Positions 36,267 to 45,297 of a stretch of DNA of 48,644 nucleotides are shown here, in pieces. A program made the position numbers and the translations under genes. Below the pieces are notes generated by a model. The model was not told the origin of the DNA. It did not search any database and saw nothing but the letters and a program-made list of their open reading frames with translations. The number at the start of each line of letters is the position of its first letter. Positions within the stretch are counted from its first letter, which is position 1. This stretch comes from an uncultured Lactobacillus sp. Lineage in GTDB: Bacteria > Bacillota > Bacilli > Lactobacillales > Lactobacillaceae. The stretch covers positions 1 to 48,644 of the forward strand of contig CALFSK010000076.1 of the NCBI GenBank assembly GCA_937916845.1. Direction: 5' to 3'.

Positions 36267-37082
36267 TTATTGATCCGCGTCGGAATTGCCGAGGCTCTCT
36301 GTAATAAGGGTCGCGGTCTCTTCGATTGATTTATTGGCCACGTTAATGACTAAGCAACCAATCTTTTTGAAAATGTCGTCGGCATAGGCTAATTCGTCTT
36401 TGATCTTATCCGTGTTGGAATACATCGTGTCAGGATTGAGACCGTATTGAACCATCCGCTGCCGCCGAATCGTGTTGAGCTTTTCGGGATCGTTGGTCAA
36501 CCCAAAGATCTTTTTAGGATCAACTTTCCAAATTTCATCAGGAATCTGAGCTTTAGGAACGAGTGGTAAGTTGGCCACTTTTAAGTTGCGGTTTGCTAAG
36601 TACAATGACAATGGCGTCTTGGAAGTCCGTGAGACCCCTAATAAGACGACGTCAGCTTCCAAAAATCCGGTGGGGTTCTTACCATCATCATAGGTAACGG
36701 CGAATTCAATGGCATTGATCCGATCAAAGTAGTTCGTATTTAACGCATGCACCGTCCCAGGGTGGTTCGATGGTTGGACGTGGGTGATGCCTGAGAAGGT
36801 ATCTAATGCGGGGGTCATGACGTCGTAGTATGGTAATGAATGGGATTCACAGAATTGATTGACGGTTTGGCTAAGGTTCCGGTCAACAAAAGTGTGAAAA
36901 ATTGCCGCGTGATTTTTTTCTGCTTGGACCAAAACAGTCTGTAATAAAGATTTAGTCCGAACAAACGGAAAGCGCTGATAGCGGATTTCGTACTCGGAAA
37001 ATTGTGCGGCAGCAGCTTGAGCGACACTATGGGCCGTTTCACCGACGGAATCGGAGATAATATAAATTTTAATTTCTGACAT
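36267..37082 (-). CDS. ppsR: Pyruvate, phosphate dikinase/PEP synthase regulatory protein (PpsR, DUF299)
   Basis: This 271-residue enzyme is a bifunctional ADP-dependent kinase and phosphorylase that switches PPDK or PEP synthase off and on by modifying a threonine. It shows the family's start IYIISDSVGETAHSV, the P-loop GVSRTSKTPLSLYLA, and the KIFGLTNDPEKL region. No dikinase gene is nearby. It is the usual neighbour of the phoH-era cluster in Firmicutes (YqfL place). The ATG follows ATGAGG. It diverges from rpsU. Confidence 0.95.
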   Translation of the reverse strand: MSEIKIYIISDSVGETAHSVAQAAAAQFSEYEIRYQRFPFVRTKSLLQTVLVQAEKNHAAIFHTFVDRNLSQTVNQFCESHSLPYYDVMTPALDTFSGITHVQPSNHPGTVHALNTNYFDRINAIEFAVTYDDGKNPTGFLEADVVLLGVSRTSKTPLSLYLANRNLKVANLPLVPKAQIPDEIWKVDPKKIFGLTNDPEKLNTIRRQRMVQYGLNPDTMYSNTDKIKDELAYADDIFKKIGCLVINVANKSIEETATLITESLGNSDADQ

Positions 37083-37116
37083 AAAATTAACCTCATTTCG
37101 GTTCGATAATGTCTTC

Positions 37117-37145
37117 AGTGTAGCATAGCGCCGGGGTTATGAAAA
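37117..37145 (-). promoter_or_regulatory. Promoter of ppsR
   Basis: On the minus strand: TTTTCA, 17-base spacer, TACACT, with an extended TG one base before the -10. Confidence 0.6.
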
Positions 37146-37207
37146 CGATTTACTGTCCGAATTAATAGACTTATTAACGATTATTTGTCAGAATTCTAAA
37201 ACTTTTG

Positions 37208-37236
37208 TTGACGGCCTATTTTGATTTATGTATAAT
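37208..37236 (+). promoter_or_regulatory. Promoter of rpsU-yqeY
   Basis: TTGACG (37208-37213), 17-base spacer, TATAAT (37231-37236). Strong sigma-A promoter, fitting a ribosomal protein gene. Confidence 0.85.
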
Positions 37237-37312
37237 TTACTAGAACAGTTGCGTTATGTAAGTATGCATAATTTGACGGTTACTTTTTAAGCTCGGAGGG
37301 AGGGAATTTATT

Positions 37313-37501
37313 ATGGCAAAAACAGTCGTTCGTAAAAACGAATCTCTTGATGATGCTCTTCGTCGCTTTAAACGTACCGTTTCAAAAAGTGGTACTTTAC
37401 AAGAATACCGCAAACGGGAATTCTACGAAAAACCAAGTGTGAAGAAGAAGTTAAAGTCTGAAGCAGCTCGTAAGCGCAAGAACCGTCGTCGTTTCAAGTA
37501 A
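37313..37501 (+). CDS. rpsU: 30S ribosomal protein S21
   Basis: A 62-residue very basic protein starting [20 protein letters not shown] and ending [10 protein letters not shown], the usual S21 shape with a basic C-terminal helix. S21 helps base-pairing at the Shine-Dalgarno helix of 16S rRNA. GGAGGGAGGG lies before the ATG. yqeY follows after 47 bases in the same unit. Confidence 0.98.
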   Translation: MAKTVVRKNESLDDALRRFKRTVSKSGTLQEYRKREFYEKPSVKKKLKSEAARKRKNRRRFK

Positions 37502-37548
37502 TTTAGTAGGTGACTACTAAGTTTAACTTGTGATGAGGAGGGCAACCA

Positions 37549-37992
37549 ATGAGTCTTACAGATGAACTCAATGGTGATCTTAAAGCTGCGATGAAGGCAC
37601 GCGACAAGCAAAGCCTTAGTGTTTTGCGGATGCTCAAGGCTGCGTTGATGAATGAAAAGATCAACGTAGGTCGCGATTTAACGGCCGAAGAAGAGGTTAG
37701 CGTGATTTCACGCGAACTGAAACAACGGCGTGAATCATTAAGCGAATTCGAGAGTGCTAATCGTCAAGATTTAGTTGACGGTGTTAAAGCTGAAATTGCA
37801 ATCGTTGAGAAGTACATGCCTAAACAATTGTCGGACGAAGAAGTTCGTCAAGTGGTGGCTGATGCCATTCAACAAATCGGAGCAACCGGTAAAGGTGACT
37901 TCGGTAAGGTGATGGGCGCAGTCATGCCGAAGCTGAAAGGCAAGGCCGATGGCAAACTGATCAACCAAACAGTTAAATCATTATTGAATTAA
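37549..37992 (+). CDS. yqeY: GatB/YqeY domain-containing protein
   Basis: A 147-residue soluble protein consisting of a YqeY domain, the tRNA-interacting helical domain also found at the end of GatB (SLTDELNGDLKAAMKARDKQSLSVLRMLKAAL; ends VMPKLKGKADGKLINQTVKSLL). Free-standing YqeY proteins lie beside rpsU in Firmicutes and are thought to contact tRNA, but their role is not fixed. GAGGAGG lies before the ATG. A strong terminator follows. Confidence 0.95.
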   Translation: MSLTDELNGDLKAAMKARDKQSLSVLRMLKAALMNEKINVGRDLTAEEEVSVISRELKQRRESLSEFESANRQDLVDGVKAEIAIVEKYMPKQLSDEEVRQVVADAIQQIGATGKGDFGKVMGAVMPKLKGKADGKLINQTVKSLLN

Positions 37993-37998
37993 CGGTTA

Positions 37999-38028
37999 AG
38001 CCGGGGAAGTGATTCCTCGGCTTTTTTT
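37999..38028 (+). terminator. Terminator of rpsU-yqeY
   Basis: AGCCGGGGAA pairs with TTCCTCGGCT around GTGA, followed by seven T. Confidence 0.9.
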
Positions 38029-38085
38029 GTCCCGTTAATTGCGATTGACAGGCGGGCGGTCGTGCTGGTAGGTGGTGCATTTTTA

Positions 38086-38094
38086 TGCTATGAT
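38086..38094 (+). promoter_or_regulatory. Putative extended -10 promoter of phoH
   Basis: TGC followed by TATGAT (38089-38094). A perfect TTGACA at 38045-38050 is too far upstream to serve it. The dyad TACCCGTT/AACGGGTA lies just downstream (38106-38140). Confidence 0.4.
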
Positions 38095-38189
38095 TAGTTA
38101 ACAAATACCCGTTTAAACGGCGTGGTTATGCTAACGGGTACCATTAGTGATAGTGGCAACTAAATCTGTTTATAAAGGGGTTCACGTTT

Positions 38190-39161
38190 TTGACCGAAAA
38201 CTCAAAATATGAACAAAAATTTCTAATTGCTGATCCAGCACAGTCAGTTGCACTGTTAGGCCCAGAAGATGCACACTTAGCCCTTCTTGAAGATGGCCTA
38301 CACGTTAATTTACACGTGTTTGGTGACCAAATGACGATCAGCGGTGATGATGAAGCGGCTGTTCATAATACGCAAGCAGTCTTAGATAATTTAACTAGTT
38401 TGATTAAGCAAGGCATCCAAATTGGGGCGCCCGATGTGATTAGCGCCATTAAGATGGTTAATCGGGGCACCTTGGATTACTTTAAAGATTTGTATTCGGA
38501 AACCTTGATTAAAGATAACCGGGGCCGTCCGATCCGGGTCAAGAACTTTGGTCAGCGGCAGTATGTTCAAGCTGTTGATAAGAGCGACATTACCTTTGGG
38601 ATTGGTCCTGCTGGGACTGGTAAAACATACTTAGCCGTGGTAATGGCGATTGCTGCCCTGAAACGCGGTGACGTTGAAAAGTTGATCTTGACCCGTCCAG
38701 CAGTTGAGGCTGGTGAAAGTTTAGGCTTTTTACCTGGTGACTTAAAAGAAAAAGTTGATCCATACTTACGACCCATCTATGACGCGCTTTATGACATCTA
38801 TGGTGCCGAACATACCCAACGGTTGATGGACCGCGGTGTGATTGAAATTGCCCCATTGGCTTATATGCGTGGTCGGACGTTGGATCACGCCTTCGTGATT
38901 TTGGACGAAGCGCAAAATACAACGAATGCACAAATGAAAATGTTTTTGACCCGGTTAGGGTTTGGCGCCAAGATGATTGTCAACGGTGATATTTCACAAA
39001 TCGATTTACCGCGTAATACGACTAGCGGTTTGATTCAAGCTGAACGCATCTTAGGCGGTATTAGTAACGTTTCATTCGTTAAGTTTACGGCGGATGACGT
39101 GGTTAGAAATCCAGTCGTGGCAAAAATTATTACGGCTTACGACAAGGTGGAACAAAAGTAA
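38190..39161 (+). CDS. phoH: PhoH-family ATPase
   Basis: A 323-residue cytoplasmic P-loop protein with Walker A GPAGTGKT (residues 139-146) and Walker B VILDEAQNTT (about 237-246), preceded by a KH-like N-terminal region. PhoH/YbeZ proteins bind RNA helicase-type functions and work with YbeY, encoded 11 bases downstream, in rRNA processing. The TTG start has AAAGGGG ten bases upstream. It heads the phoH-ybeY-dgkA-era-recO cluster. Confidence 0.96.
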   Translation: MTENSKYEQKFLIADPAQSVALLGPEDAHLALLEDGLHVNLHVFGDQMTISGDDEAAVHNTQAVLDNLTSLIKQGIQIGAPDVISAIKMVNRGTLDYFKDLYSETLIKDNRGRPIRVKNFGQRQYVQAVDKSDITFGIGPAGTGKTYLAVVMAIAALKRGDVEKLILTRPAVEAGESLGFLPGDLKEKVDPYLRPIYDALYDIYGAEHTQRLMDRGVIEIAPLAYMRGRTLDHAFVILDEAQNTTNAQMKMFLTRLGFGAKMIVNGDISQIDLPRNTTSGLIQAERILGGISNVSFVKFTADDVVRNPVVAKIITAYDKVEQK

Positions 39162-39172
39162 ACGGAGGAATT

Positions 39173-39652
39173 ATGGATTTAGAATTATATGATCAAACAA
39201 CGCAAGGTGCAACGCCTGAACAATTAAAACTTGTCCGGGACTTGATTGATCTTGCGGGTCAAACGTTGAAATTAAAAGATGACACCGAGGTATCGGTGAC
39301 GTTGATGAATAACGATGCCATTCAAAAAATTAACGAACAGTACCGGGGTGTTGACCGTCCAACCGACGTCATTAGTTTTGCAATGAGTGACGACGAAGAT
39401 GATGATCCGATTATCATGGATCCGGAATTAGCTGCGGAACTCCCATTAAATTTGGGAGATATTATGATCTCAGTCGATAAAGTTGCTGAACAGGCAGCCT
39501 TTCTCGACCATTCGCAAGCCCGGGAACTCGGTTACTTAGTGGTGCATGGTTTTCTTCATTTGAATGGGTATGACCATTTAAAGCCGGCAGACGAAACAGA
39601 AATGTTTGGGTTGCAACGGCAAATTCTGGATGCTTATGGCCTCAAAAAATAG
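39173..39652 (+). CDS. ybeY: Endoribonuclease YbeY
   Basis: A 159-residue zinc-dependent RNase needed for 16S rRNA 3'-end maturation and ribosome quality control. The zinc motif HGFLHLNGYDH near residues 125-135 holds the three histidines, and PTDVISFAMS is also typical. AACGGAGGA lies before the ATG. Its last 17 bases overlap the start of dgkA. Confidence 0.98.
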   Translation: MDLELYDQTTQGATPEQLKLVRDLIDLAGQTLKLKDDTEVSVTLMNNDAIQKINEQYRGVDRPTDVISFAMSDDEDDDPIIMDPELAAELPLNLGDIMISVDKVAEQAAFLDHSQARELGYLVVHGFLHLNGYDHLKPADETEMFGLQRQILDAYGLKK

Positions 39653-40049
39653 ACCTGACCGGCTACAAGTCGGAAAAAACCATTCATTTTGGCAATCGTG
39701 GTTGCATGCCTGGAACGGGCTCAAGACGGTTGTTGTTGAGGAACGCAATATGCGGACACACTTAGTGTTGGGCGCAATTGCGTTGCTTTTCGGTTGGTGG
39801 GTCGGCCTAGACGCGAATCAGTGGCTTTGGTTATCCCTGGCAATTTTTATAGTGATGTTATGTGAGATCAATAACACCATCGCTGAAAATATTTGTGACT
39901 TAATTACGGGACCGCATTACCAACCGTTAGCAAAAAAGGTGAAAGACATCGCAGCTGGTGCGGTCGTTTTTGCAGCGGCCTTTGCGGTGATCGTTGGTCT
40001 AATTCTATTTGTTCCCAAACTCTGGCCACTAGTAATGGCCTGGTTGTAG
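39636..40049 (+). CDS. dgkA: Undecaprenol/diacylglycerol kinase, DgkA family
   Basis: A 137-residue membrane protein with three hydrophobic helices. The family signature reads [20 protein letters not shown] near residues 80-99, close to the usual E-x-x-N-T-x-x-E-x-x-x-D pattern, and [15 protein letters not shown] follows. Gram-positive members mainly phosphorylate undecaprenol, recycling the lipid carrier of wall polymers. The frame opens at 39606, but the ATG at 39636 gives the usual start, [11 protein letters not shown]. It overlaps ybeY by 17 bases. Confidence 0.92.
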   Translation: MASKNRPDRLQVGKNHSFWQSWLHAWNGLKTVVVEERNMRTHLVLGAIALLFGWWVGLDANQWLWLSLAIFIVMLCEINNTIAENICDLITGPHYQPLAKKVKDIAAGAVVFAAAFAVIVGLILFVPKLWPLVMAWL

Positions 40050-40062
40050 AAAGGAAAATTTT

Positions 40063-40971
40063 ATGGCAGAAAATACGGCATTTCATTCCGGCTTTGTGGC
40101 GATCATCGGTCGTCCTAACGTCGGTAAATCAACACTATTAAATCGAATCGTTGGTCAAAAAGTGGCCATTATGTCCGACAAGGCTCAAACGACGCGTAAT
40201 CGAATTCAGGGGATCTACACGACGAGTGATACCCAGATGGTCTTTATTGATACACCTGGGATTCACAAGCCCCACAGTCGCCTAGGTGACTTTATGGTTA
40301 AGTCAGCCTTATCAACGCTTGGCGAAGTTGACGCGGTGATGTTTATGATCAACGCGGATGAACGTCGTGGTGCGGGTGATAACTTCATCATTGACCGGTT
40401 AAAAAACGTTAAGAAGCCAATTTACTTAGTCATCAACAAGATTGATCAGGTGCATCCTGACCACTTGTTGGAGATCATGGACCAGTATAAAGATGCGTTA
40501 CCTTGGAAAGACGTTTATCCAATTTCTGCGTTGGAAGGGAATAACGTCGACGAACTGGTTGAAACGCTAAAAGAACGGTTACCAGAAGGGCCACAATACT
40601 ACCCATCAGACCAAATTACGGATCACCCGGAACGGTTCATTATTTCTGAATTGATTCGTGAAAAGGTCTTGGAATTGACGCGTCAGGAAGTTCCGCATTC
40701 AACAGCGGTGGTTATTGACTCGATCAAGCGCCAAGATGAAGAAAAGATTCACGTCCAAGCGACGATCATCATTGAACGGTCTTCGCAGAAGGGTATTATC
40801 ATCGGTAAGGGTGGTAGTATGTTGAAACGAATCGGCTCAATGGCGCGTAAGGATATTGAGCACCTCCTTGGTGATAAGGTCTACCTAGAACTGTGGGTCA
40901 AAGTACAGGAAAACTGGAAGGATCGGCAAGACTTGTTAGCCAGCTATGGTTACCGGTCTGACGATTATTAA
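40063..40971 (+). CDS. era: GTPase Era
   Basis: A 302-residue GTPase that binds the 3' end of 16S rRNA during 30S assembly. It has G1 GRPNVGKST (residues 16-24), G3 DTPGIH, G4 NKID, and the C-terminal KH domain with [11 protein letters not shown]. The ATG follows AAAGGAAAA. It follows dgkA by 13 bases and precedes recO by 18. Confidence 0.98.
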   Translation: MAENTAFHSGFVAIIGRPNVGKSTLLNRIVGQKVAIMSDKAQTTRNRIQGIYTTSDTQMVFIDTPGIHKPHSRLGDFMVKSALSTLGEVDAVMFMINADERRGAGDNFIIDRLKNVKKPIYLVINKIDQVHPDHLLEIMDQYKDALPWKDVYPISALEGNNVDELVETLKERLPEGPQYYPSDQITDHPERFIISELIREKVLELTRQEVPHSTAVVIDSIKRQDEEKIHVQATIIIERSSQKGIIIGKGGSMLKRIGSMARKDIEHLLGDKVYLELWVKVQENWKDRQDLLASYGYRSDDY

Positions 40972-40989
40972 TAAGTAGCAGGTGAGTAA

Positions 40990-41772
40990 ATGGCCCAACA
41001 AATGATTACCAACTTTAACGGTATTCTACTGTTTCGGCGTGATTACCGCGAACGCGATATGTTGATCAAGTTTTTGACTGCGGAATACGGTAAGAAGATG
41101 TTTTTCATTCGGGGTGCCCGGCGCCGGGGATTCAAAATGGCCGCGGAGCTATTGCCGTTTACCATGGGTGAATACGTTGGTGACCTACGTGACGGGCTAT
41201 CGTACATTAACAGCGTTAAATCTGTTCAGTATTTTGAAAACATCAGTCAGGATATCGCGTTAAACGCCTACGCAACCTACGTCATGAACTTGCTAGACGT
41301 TGCTTACCCGGATAATCAGCCGGTGGGGCGGTGGTATCAACAGCTGACTAGTGCGTTACAGTTGATCGACCAAAACGTGGCACCAGCGTTAGTTGCCAAC
41401 GTTGTCGAGATCCAAATGCTGGGTGCGTTTGGGGTTGCACCGGAACTACGCGGGTGCACAGTTTGTGGTCGGACCGACTTACCGTTTGATTTTTCGGAAA
41501 GTTACGGTGGGTTGCTCTGCCAACAACATTGGCATTTAGACCCACATCGCTTACACGCGAGTCAGGCGGCAATTTTCTATTTGCGACAATTTTCAGTCTT
41601 GGATTTGGCGAAAGTTCACTCGATCAAGGTGAAGCCGAATACCGCGGCTGAGTTGCGCCGAATCTTGGATGAAATTTATAATAATTCAGTTGGATTACGG
41701 CTAAAGTCCAAGCGGTTTATTGATCAAATGGGTAGCTGGTATCAGCCGCTCAAACCGCGTGATGAAGATTGA
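40990..41772 (+). CDS. recO: DNA repair protein RecO
   Basis: A 260-residue recombination mediator that helps load RecA at gaps in the RecFOR pathway. It has an N-terminal OB fold (about 1-80) and a helical domain with a zinc site: Cys 156, Cys 159, Cys 177 and probably His 180 or His 182 in place of the fourth cysteine. The ATG follows AGGTGAG. It is the last gene before the glyQ T-box. Confidence 0.95.
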   Translation: MAQQMITNFNGILLFRRDYRERDMLIKFLTAEYGKKMFFIRGARRRGFKMAAELLPFTMGEYVGDLRDGLSYINSVKSVQYFENISQDIALNAYATYVMNLLDVAYPDNQPVGRWYQQLTSALQLIDQNVAPALVANVVEIQMLGAFGVAPELRGCTVCGRTDLPFDFSESYGGLLCQQHWHLDPHRLHASQAAIFYLRQFSVLDLAKVHSIKVKPNTAAELRRILDEIYNNSVGLRLKSKRFIDQMGSWYQPLKPRDED

Positions 41773-41799
41773 CAAAGCCCACGTCATCGGCTATGATTA

Positions 41800-42017
41800 T
41801 GGAGAACTGAATAGTTAAGTGTTGATGAGAGAAAGTGAATTAGTTGGAACTTACAGTGAGGTCACGACGGTGAAAAGTGACCAGTTGAACTAGTTGATTG
41901 GCGCTCTCGGAGCTTTGTAAACATTAATCAAGCTGCTGAGGTTACTCAGAAGTAGGGTGGAACCGCGAAATCAATCGTCCCTATGTCGTTTTTTGAAACG
42001 GCAGGGGACTTTTTTTG
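41800..42017 (+). promoter_or_regulatory. Glycine T-box riboswitch of glyQ-glyS
   Basis: Lower helix GAGAG (41827-41831) pairs with CTCTC (41904-41908). The specifier is GGC (41900-41902), a glycine codon, one base before the lower helix. The T-box AGGGTGGAACCGCG (41954-41967) offers UGGA to pair with the U73 end of tRNA-Gly. The terminator (GTCCCTATGTCGTT/AACGGCAGGGGAC plus seven T, 41976-42017) is exclusive with the antiterminator. Uncharged tRNA-Gly should turn the operon on. Confidence 0.95.
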
Positions 42018-42057
42018 TGGCTTTAACCATTCAGTCACTAATTTTGGGAGGAAAACC

Positions 42058-42957
42058 ATGAGCAAAAAATTATCAGTGCAAGAGATCATTTTGACCTTGC
42101 AAAAGTTTTGGTCAGACCAAGGTTGCATGTTGATGCAGTCTTATGATACTGAAAAGGGTGCTGGGACGATGAGTCCGTACACTTTCTTACGGGCAATCGG
42201 ACCAGAACCTTGGAACGCAGCCTACGTTGAACCATCACGGCGGCCAGCCGATGGACGTTATGGTGAGAATCCAAACCGGTTATACCAACATCATCAATTC
42301 CAAGTTGTGATGAAGCCATCACCTGAAAACATTCAAGACTTGTACTTACAAAGTTTGGAAAAATTAGGGATCAATCCCCTAGAACATGATATTCGGTTCG
42401 TAGAAGATAACTGGGAAAACCCATCCATGGGTTGTGCCGGTGTTGGTTGGGAAGTTTGGTTAGATGGAATGGAAATCAGCCAATTCACTTACTTCCAACA
42501 AGTCGGTGGTTTAGAAGTTGACCCGGTCACTTCCGAAATTACGTATGGTTTGGAACGCCTATCTTCTTACATTCAAGATGTTAACTCCGTCTTTGACCTC
42601 GAATGGGGCGACGGTGTTAAGTATGGCGATATCTTCTTGGAACCTGAATTTGAAAACTCCAAGTACGCCTTTGAAGATAGCAATGAAGACCTACTATTAA
42701 TGCTCTTTGATGAATATGAAAAGGAAGCTAAACGCCAAATCAAGAATGGTTTGGTCCACCCAGCTTACGATTATTGCTTGAAGTGTAGCCATACCTTTAA
42801 CTTGATGGATGCACGTGGAATGGTCTCCGTTACGGAACGGGCCGGCTATTTAGACCGGATTCGGAACATGGCGAAGTCGATTGCCAAGGAATTCGTTGCG
42901 CAACGTGAAAAGCGGGGCTTCCCATTATTAAAACATGCACAGGAGGAGACGAAATAA
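42058..42957 (+). CDS. glyQ: Glycine--tRNA ligase alpha subunit
   Basis: This 299-residue catalytic subunit of the alpha2-beta2 GlyRS shows the family blocks [22 protein letters not shown] (start), [25 protein letters not shown] and [20 protein letters not shown]. The frame opens at 41983 inside the terminator, but GGGAGGAAA fits the ATG at 42058. Its stop overlaps the glyS start by one base. Confidence 0.98.
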   Translation: MSKKLSVQEIILTLQKFWSDQGCMLMQSYDTEKGAGTMSPYTFLRAIGPEPWNAAYVEPSRRPADGRYGENPNRLYQHHQFQVVMKPSPENIQDLYLQSLEKLGINPLEHDIRFVEDNWENPSMGCAGVGWEVWLDGMEISQFTYFQQVGGLEVDPVTSEITYGLERLSSYIQDVNSVFDLEWGDGVKYGDIFLEPEFENSKYAFEDSNEDLLLMLFDEYEKEAKRQIKNGLVHPAYDYCLKCSHTFNLMDARGMVSVTERAGYLDRIRNMAKSIAKEFVAQREKRGFPLLKHAQEETK

Positions 42958-45041
42958 TGGCTAAAACTTATTTACTTGAAATCGGTTTGGAAGAAATGCC
43001 GGCACACGTCGTTACACCAAGTGTGTTACAACTTAAAGAACGAATGGCGAAGTTCTTAAAGGACGAACGCTTAAGCTTTGACGCCATTAAACTGTTTTCG
43101 ACCCCCCGTCGGTTAACCGTTGAAGTTAGCGGCTTAGATGACAAACAAGCGGACGTTAAAAAAGAAGTTCGTGGTCCTGCCAAGAAAATTGCTCAGGATG
43201 CGGATGGTAACTGGACTAAGGCCGCCATTGGATTTTCAAAGGGCCAAGGTGCATCAACTGATGATATCGTCTTTAAAGATATCAAGGGGACACCATACGT
43301 TTTCGTTCAAACGTTTACTGCTGGTAAGACGGCCAAAGAAGTCTTAGCTGCCGGCATTAAGGACGTCATCACTAAGATGAACTTCCCAACCATGATGAAA
43401 TGGTCAACGTATAGCTTTAAGTACATTCGGCCAGTTCGGTGGTTAGTTTCATTACTTGATGATGAAATCGTGCCAATCCAGATCTTAGACGTCAATGCGG
43501 GACGGACTAGTCGCGGTCACCGTTTCTTAGGCCACGATGTTGAAATAAAAACTGCAACGGACTACGAAGCCGATTTAGCGAGCGTATTCGTTGTTGCTGA
43601 CGCTGATAAGCGTAAAGCAACGATTCGCAAACAAATTGCCGCTTTAGCCGAAGAACATGACTGGCAAATTAAGGTTAACGAAGACTTGCTAGAAGAAGTT
43701 AACAACTTGGTTGAATACCCAACGGCCTTTGCAGGTGACTTTGATACGAAGTACCTGACGATTCCAGACGAAGTATTGATCACGTCAATGCGGGATCACC
43801 AACGTTTCTTCTACGTGACGGATGAACAAGACAACTTGTTACCACACTTTGTTTCGGTTCGTAATGGAAACAGTGATCACTTAGAAAATGTGGCGCGTGG
43901 GAATCAAAAAGTCTTAACGGCCCGCTTGGAAGACGCCGCTTTCTTCTTCCACGAAGATCAACAACATTCCATTCAGGAATACGTTGAACGGCTTAAAAAA
44001 GTTAGTTTCCATGACAAGATTGGGACGATGTACGAAAAGATGCAACGGGTCATGTATATCAGTGGCTACTTAGCTGATCAATTTGGTCTATCAGAGACCG
44101 AAAAGAACCAGTTGCACCGTGCAGCACAAATCTATAAGTTTGACCTTGTCACGGGGATGGTTGGCGAATTCCCAGAATTACAAGGTGTGATGGGTGAAAA
44201 GTACGCTGAACTTAAGGGTGAAAACCCAGCAGTTGGCCAAGCAATTCGTGAACACTACATGCCAATTAGTGCGGACGGTGCGCTACCACAATCAAAAGTT
44301 GGGGCCGTTTTAGCCGTTGCGGATAAGATTGATTCAATCAGCAGCTTCTTTGCAGTTGGTTTGACACCAAGCGGTTCTAACGATCCGTTTGCTTTACGTC
44401 GCCAGGCCTTTGGAATCGTCCGGATCGTGCGTGACCAAGGTTGGGACTTCCCAATTCGTCAATTTGAAGCAGCCATTCAAAAAGAATTGGAAGCTCACGG
44501 CGCAACTTATAGCTTAGACTTTGCCAAACAAACGACGCCGGTTGCGGCATTCTTAACGGATCGGGTCAAGCAATGGTTCAGTAACCAGAAACTCCGTTAT
44601 GATATTGTGGACACGGTCGTTAAGGGGAGTCGTCAGGATATTCGGGAAATGTTTAAGGCGGCCGACGTCTTAAATGCTCACCAGAATGATCCGAAGTTTA
44701 AGGATACCATCGAAGCCTTCACCCGCTTATTGCGGATCACGGCTAAGGCGGATTTAAGCGTCGATGACTTGACGGTTGACCCAAGCTTGTTTGAAAATGA
44801 TGCGGAACAACACCTATACGATGCCGTTGCTGAAGTTCAAAAGACAGTTACGGCGGATATGGCGATGGAAGACCGCTTTAAAGCTTTAGCTGGTTTGCGG
44901 CCACTAATCGTTGATTACTTTGAACAAACGATGGTTATGAGCAAAGACGAAGCCGTTCGTGACAACCACATCAAGCAGTTGTTGATCATTGCGAAGATGG
45001 TTAACGTGATGGGTGATCTGAACCAATTAGTCGTTAAATAG
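42957..45041 (+). CDS. glyS: Glycine--tRNA ligase beta subunit
   Basis: This 694-residue subunit holds the tRNA-binding and anticodon-recognising domains. It starts [19 protein letters not shown] and carries the HD-like central domain and DALRP-type C-terminal anticodon domain. Length is normal. It is translated coupled to glyQ (shared base) and ends in a terminator. Confidence 0.98.
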   Translation: MAKTYLLEIGLEEMPAHVVTPSVLQLKERMAKFLKDERLSFDAIKLFSTPRRLTVEVSGLDDKQADVKKEVRGPAKKIAQDADGNWTKAAIGFSKGQGASTDDIVFKDIKGTPYVFVQTFTAGKTAKEVLAAGIKDVITKMNFPTMMKWSTYSFKYIRPVRWLVSLLDDEIVPIQILDVNAGRTSRGHRFLGHDVEIKTATDYEADLASVFVVADADKRKATIRKQIAALAEEHDWQIKVNEDLLEEVNNLVEYPTAFAGDFDTKYLTIPDEVLITSMRDHQRFFYVTDEQDNLLPHFVSVRNGNSDHLENVARGNQKVLTARLEDAAFFFHEDQQHSIQEYVERLKKVSFHDKIGTMYEKMQRVMYISGYLADQFGLSETEKNQLHRAAQIYKFDLVTGMVGEFPELQGVMGEKYAELKGENPAVGQAIREHYMPISADGALPQSKVGAVLAVADKIDSISSFFAVGLTPSGSNDPFALRRQAFGIVRIVRDQGWDFPIRQFEAAIQKELEAHGATYSLDFAKQTTPVAAFLTDRVKQWFSNQKLRYDIVDTVVKGSRQDIREMFKAADVLNAHQNDPKFKDTIEAFTRLLRITAKADLSVDDLTVDPSLFENDAEQHLYDAVAEVQKTVTADMAMEDRFKALAGLRPLIVDYFEQTMVMSKDEAVRDNHIKQLLIIAKMVNVMGDLNQLVVK

Positions 45042-45061
45042 AAATGAAGCTTGTATAATAG

Positions 45062-45104
45062 AAGGAAGTCTCAGGGAAAGCTATCCGTGGGACTTCCTTT
45101 TTTT
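45062..45104 (+). terminator. Terminator of glyQ-glyS
   Basis: AAGGAAGTC pairs with GACTTCCTT around a 20-base loop that has its own AGGGAAAGCTATCC structure, followed by T7. Confidence 0.82.
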
Positions 45105-45153
45105 GCATGATTAGACAGACTTGACAGGAATGTCTAATAAGTGAGACTTATTG

Positions 45154-45182
45154 TTGCACTGCTGTCAAGCTTGTGGTATTAT
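45154..45182 (+). promoter_or_regulatory. Promoter of dnaG-rpoD
   Basis: TTGCAC (45154-45159), 17-base spacer, TATTAT (45177-45182) with an extended TG (45174-45175). Just upstream are two dyads, TAGACA-N13-TGTCTA (45112-45136) and AATAAGT-GAG-ACTTATT (45136-45152), which could be regulator sites. Confidence 0.7.
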
Positions 45183-45209
45183 ATATTCTGTAAAAGTTCG
45201 CACGTTAAT

Positions 45210-45241
45210 AGTCGCATCCCGGTTAAAGTGGTGCGGCTTTT
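45210..45241 (+). terminator. Attenuator-like hairpin in the dnaG-rpoD leader
   Basis: AGTCGCATC pairs with GGTGCGGCT (two G-U pairs) around a loop of about ten bases, followed by TTTTG. It lies about 20 bases downstream of the promoter's expected start and 57 bases before dnaG. In form it is an intrinsic terminator inside the operon's leader. Confidence 0.6.
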
Positions 45242-45297
45242 GATTGTTACGAATTGTTTGGTTGTTTTGTCGGACTTTAAAGAAATGGGGTGGCAAA

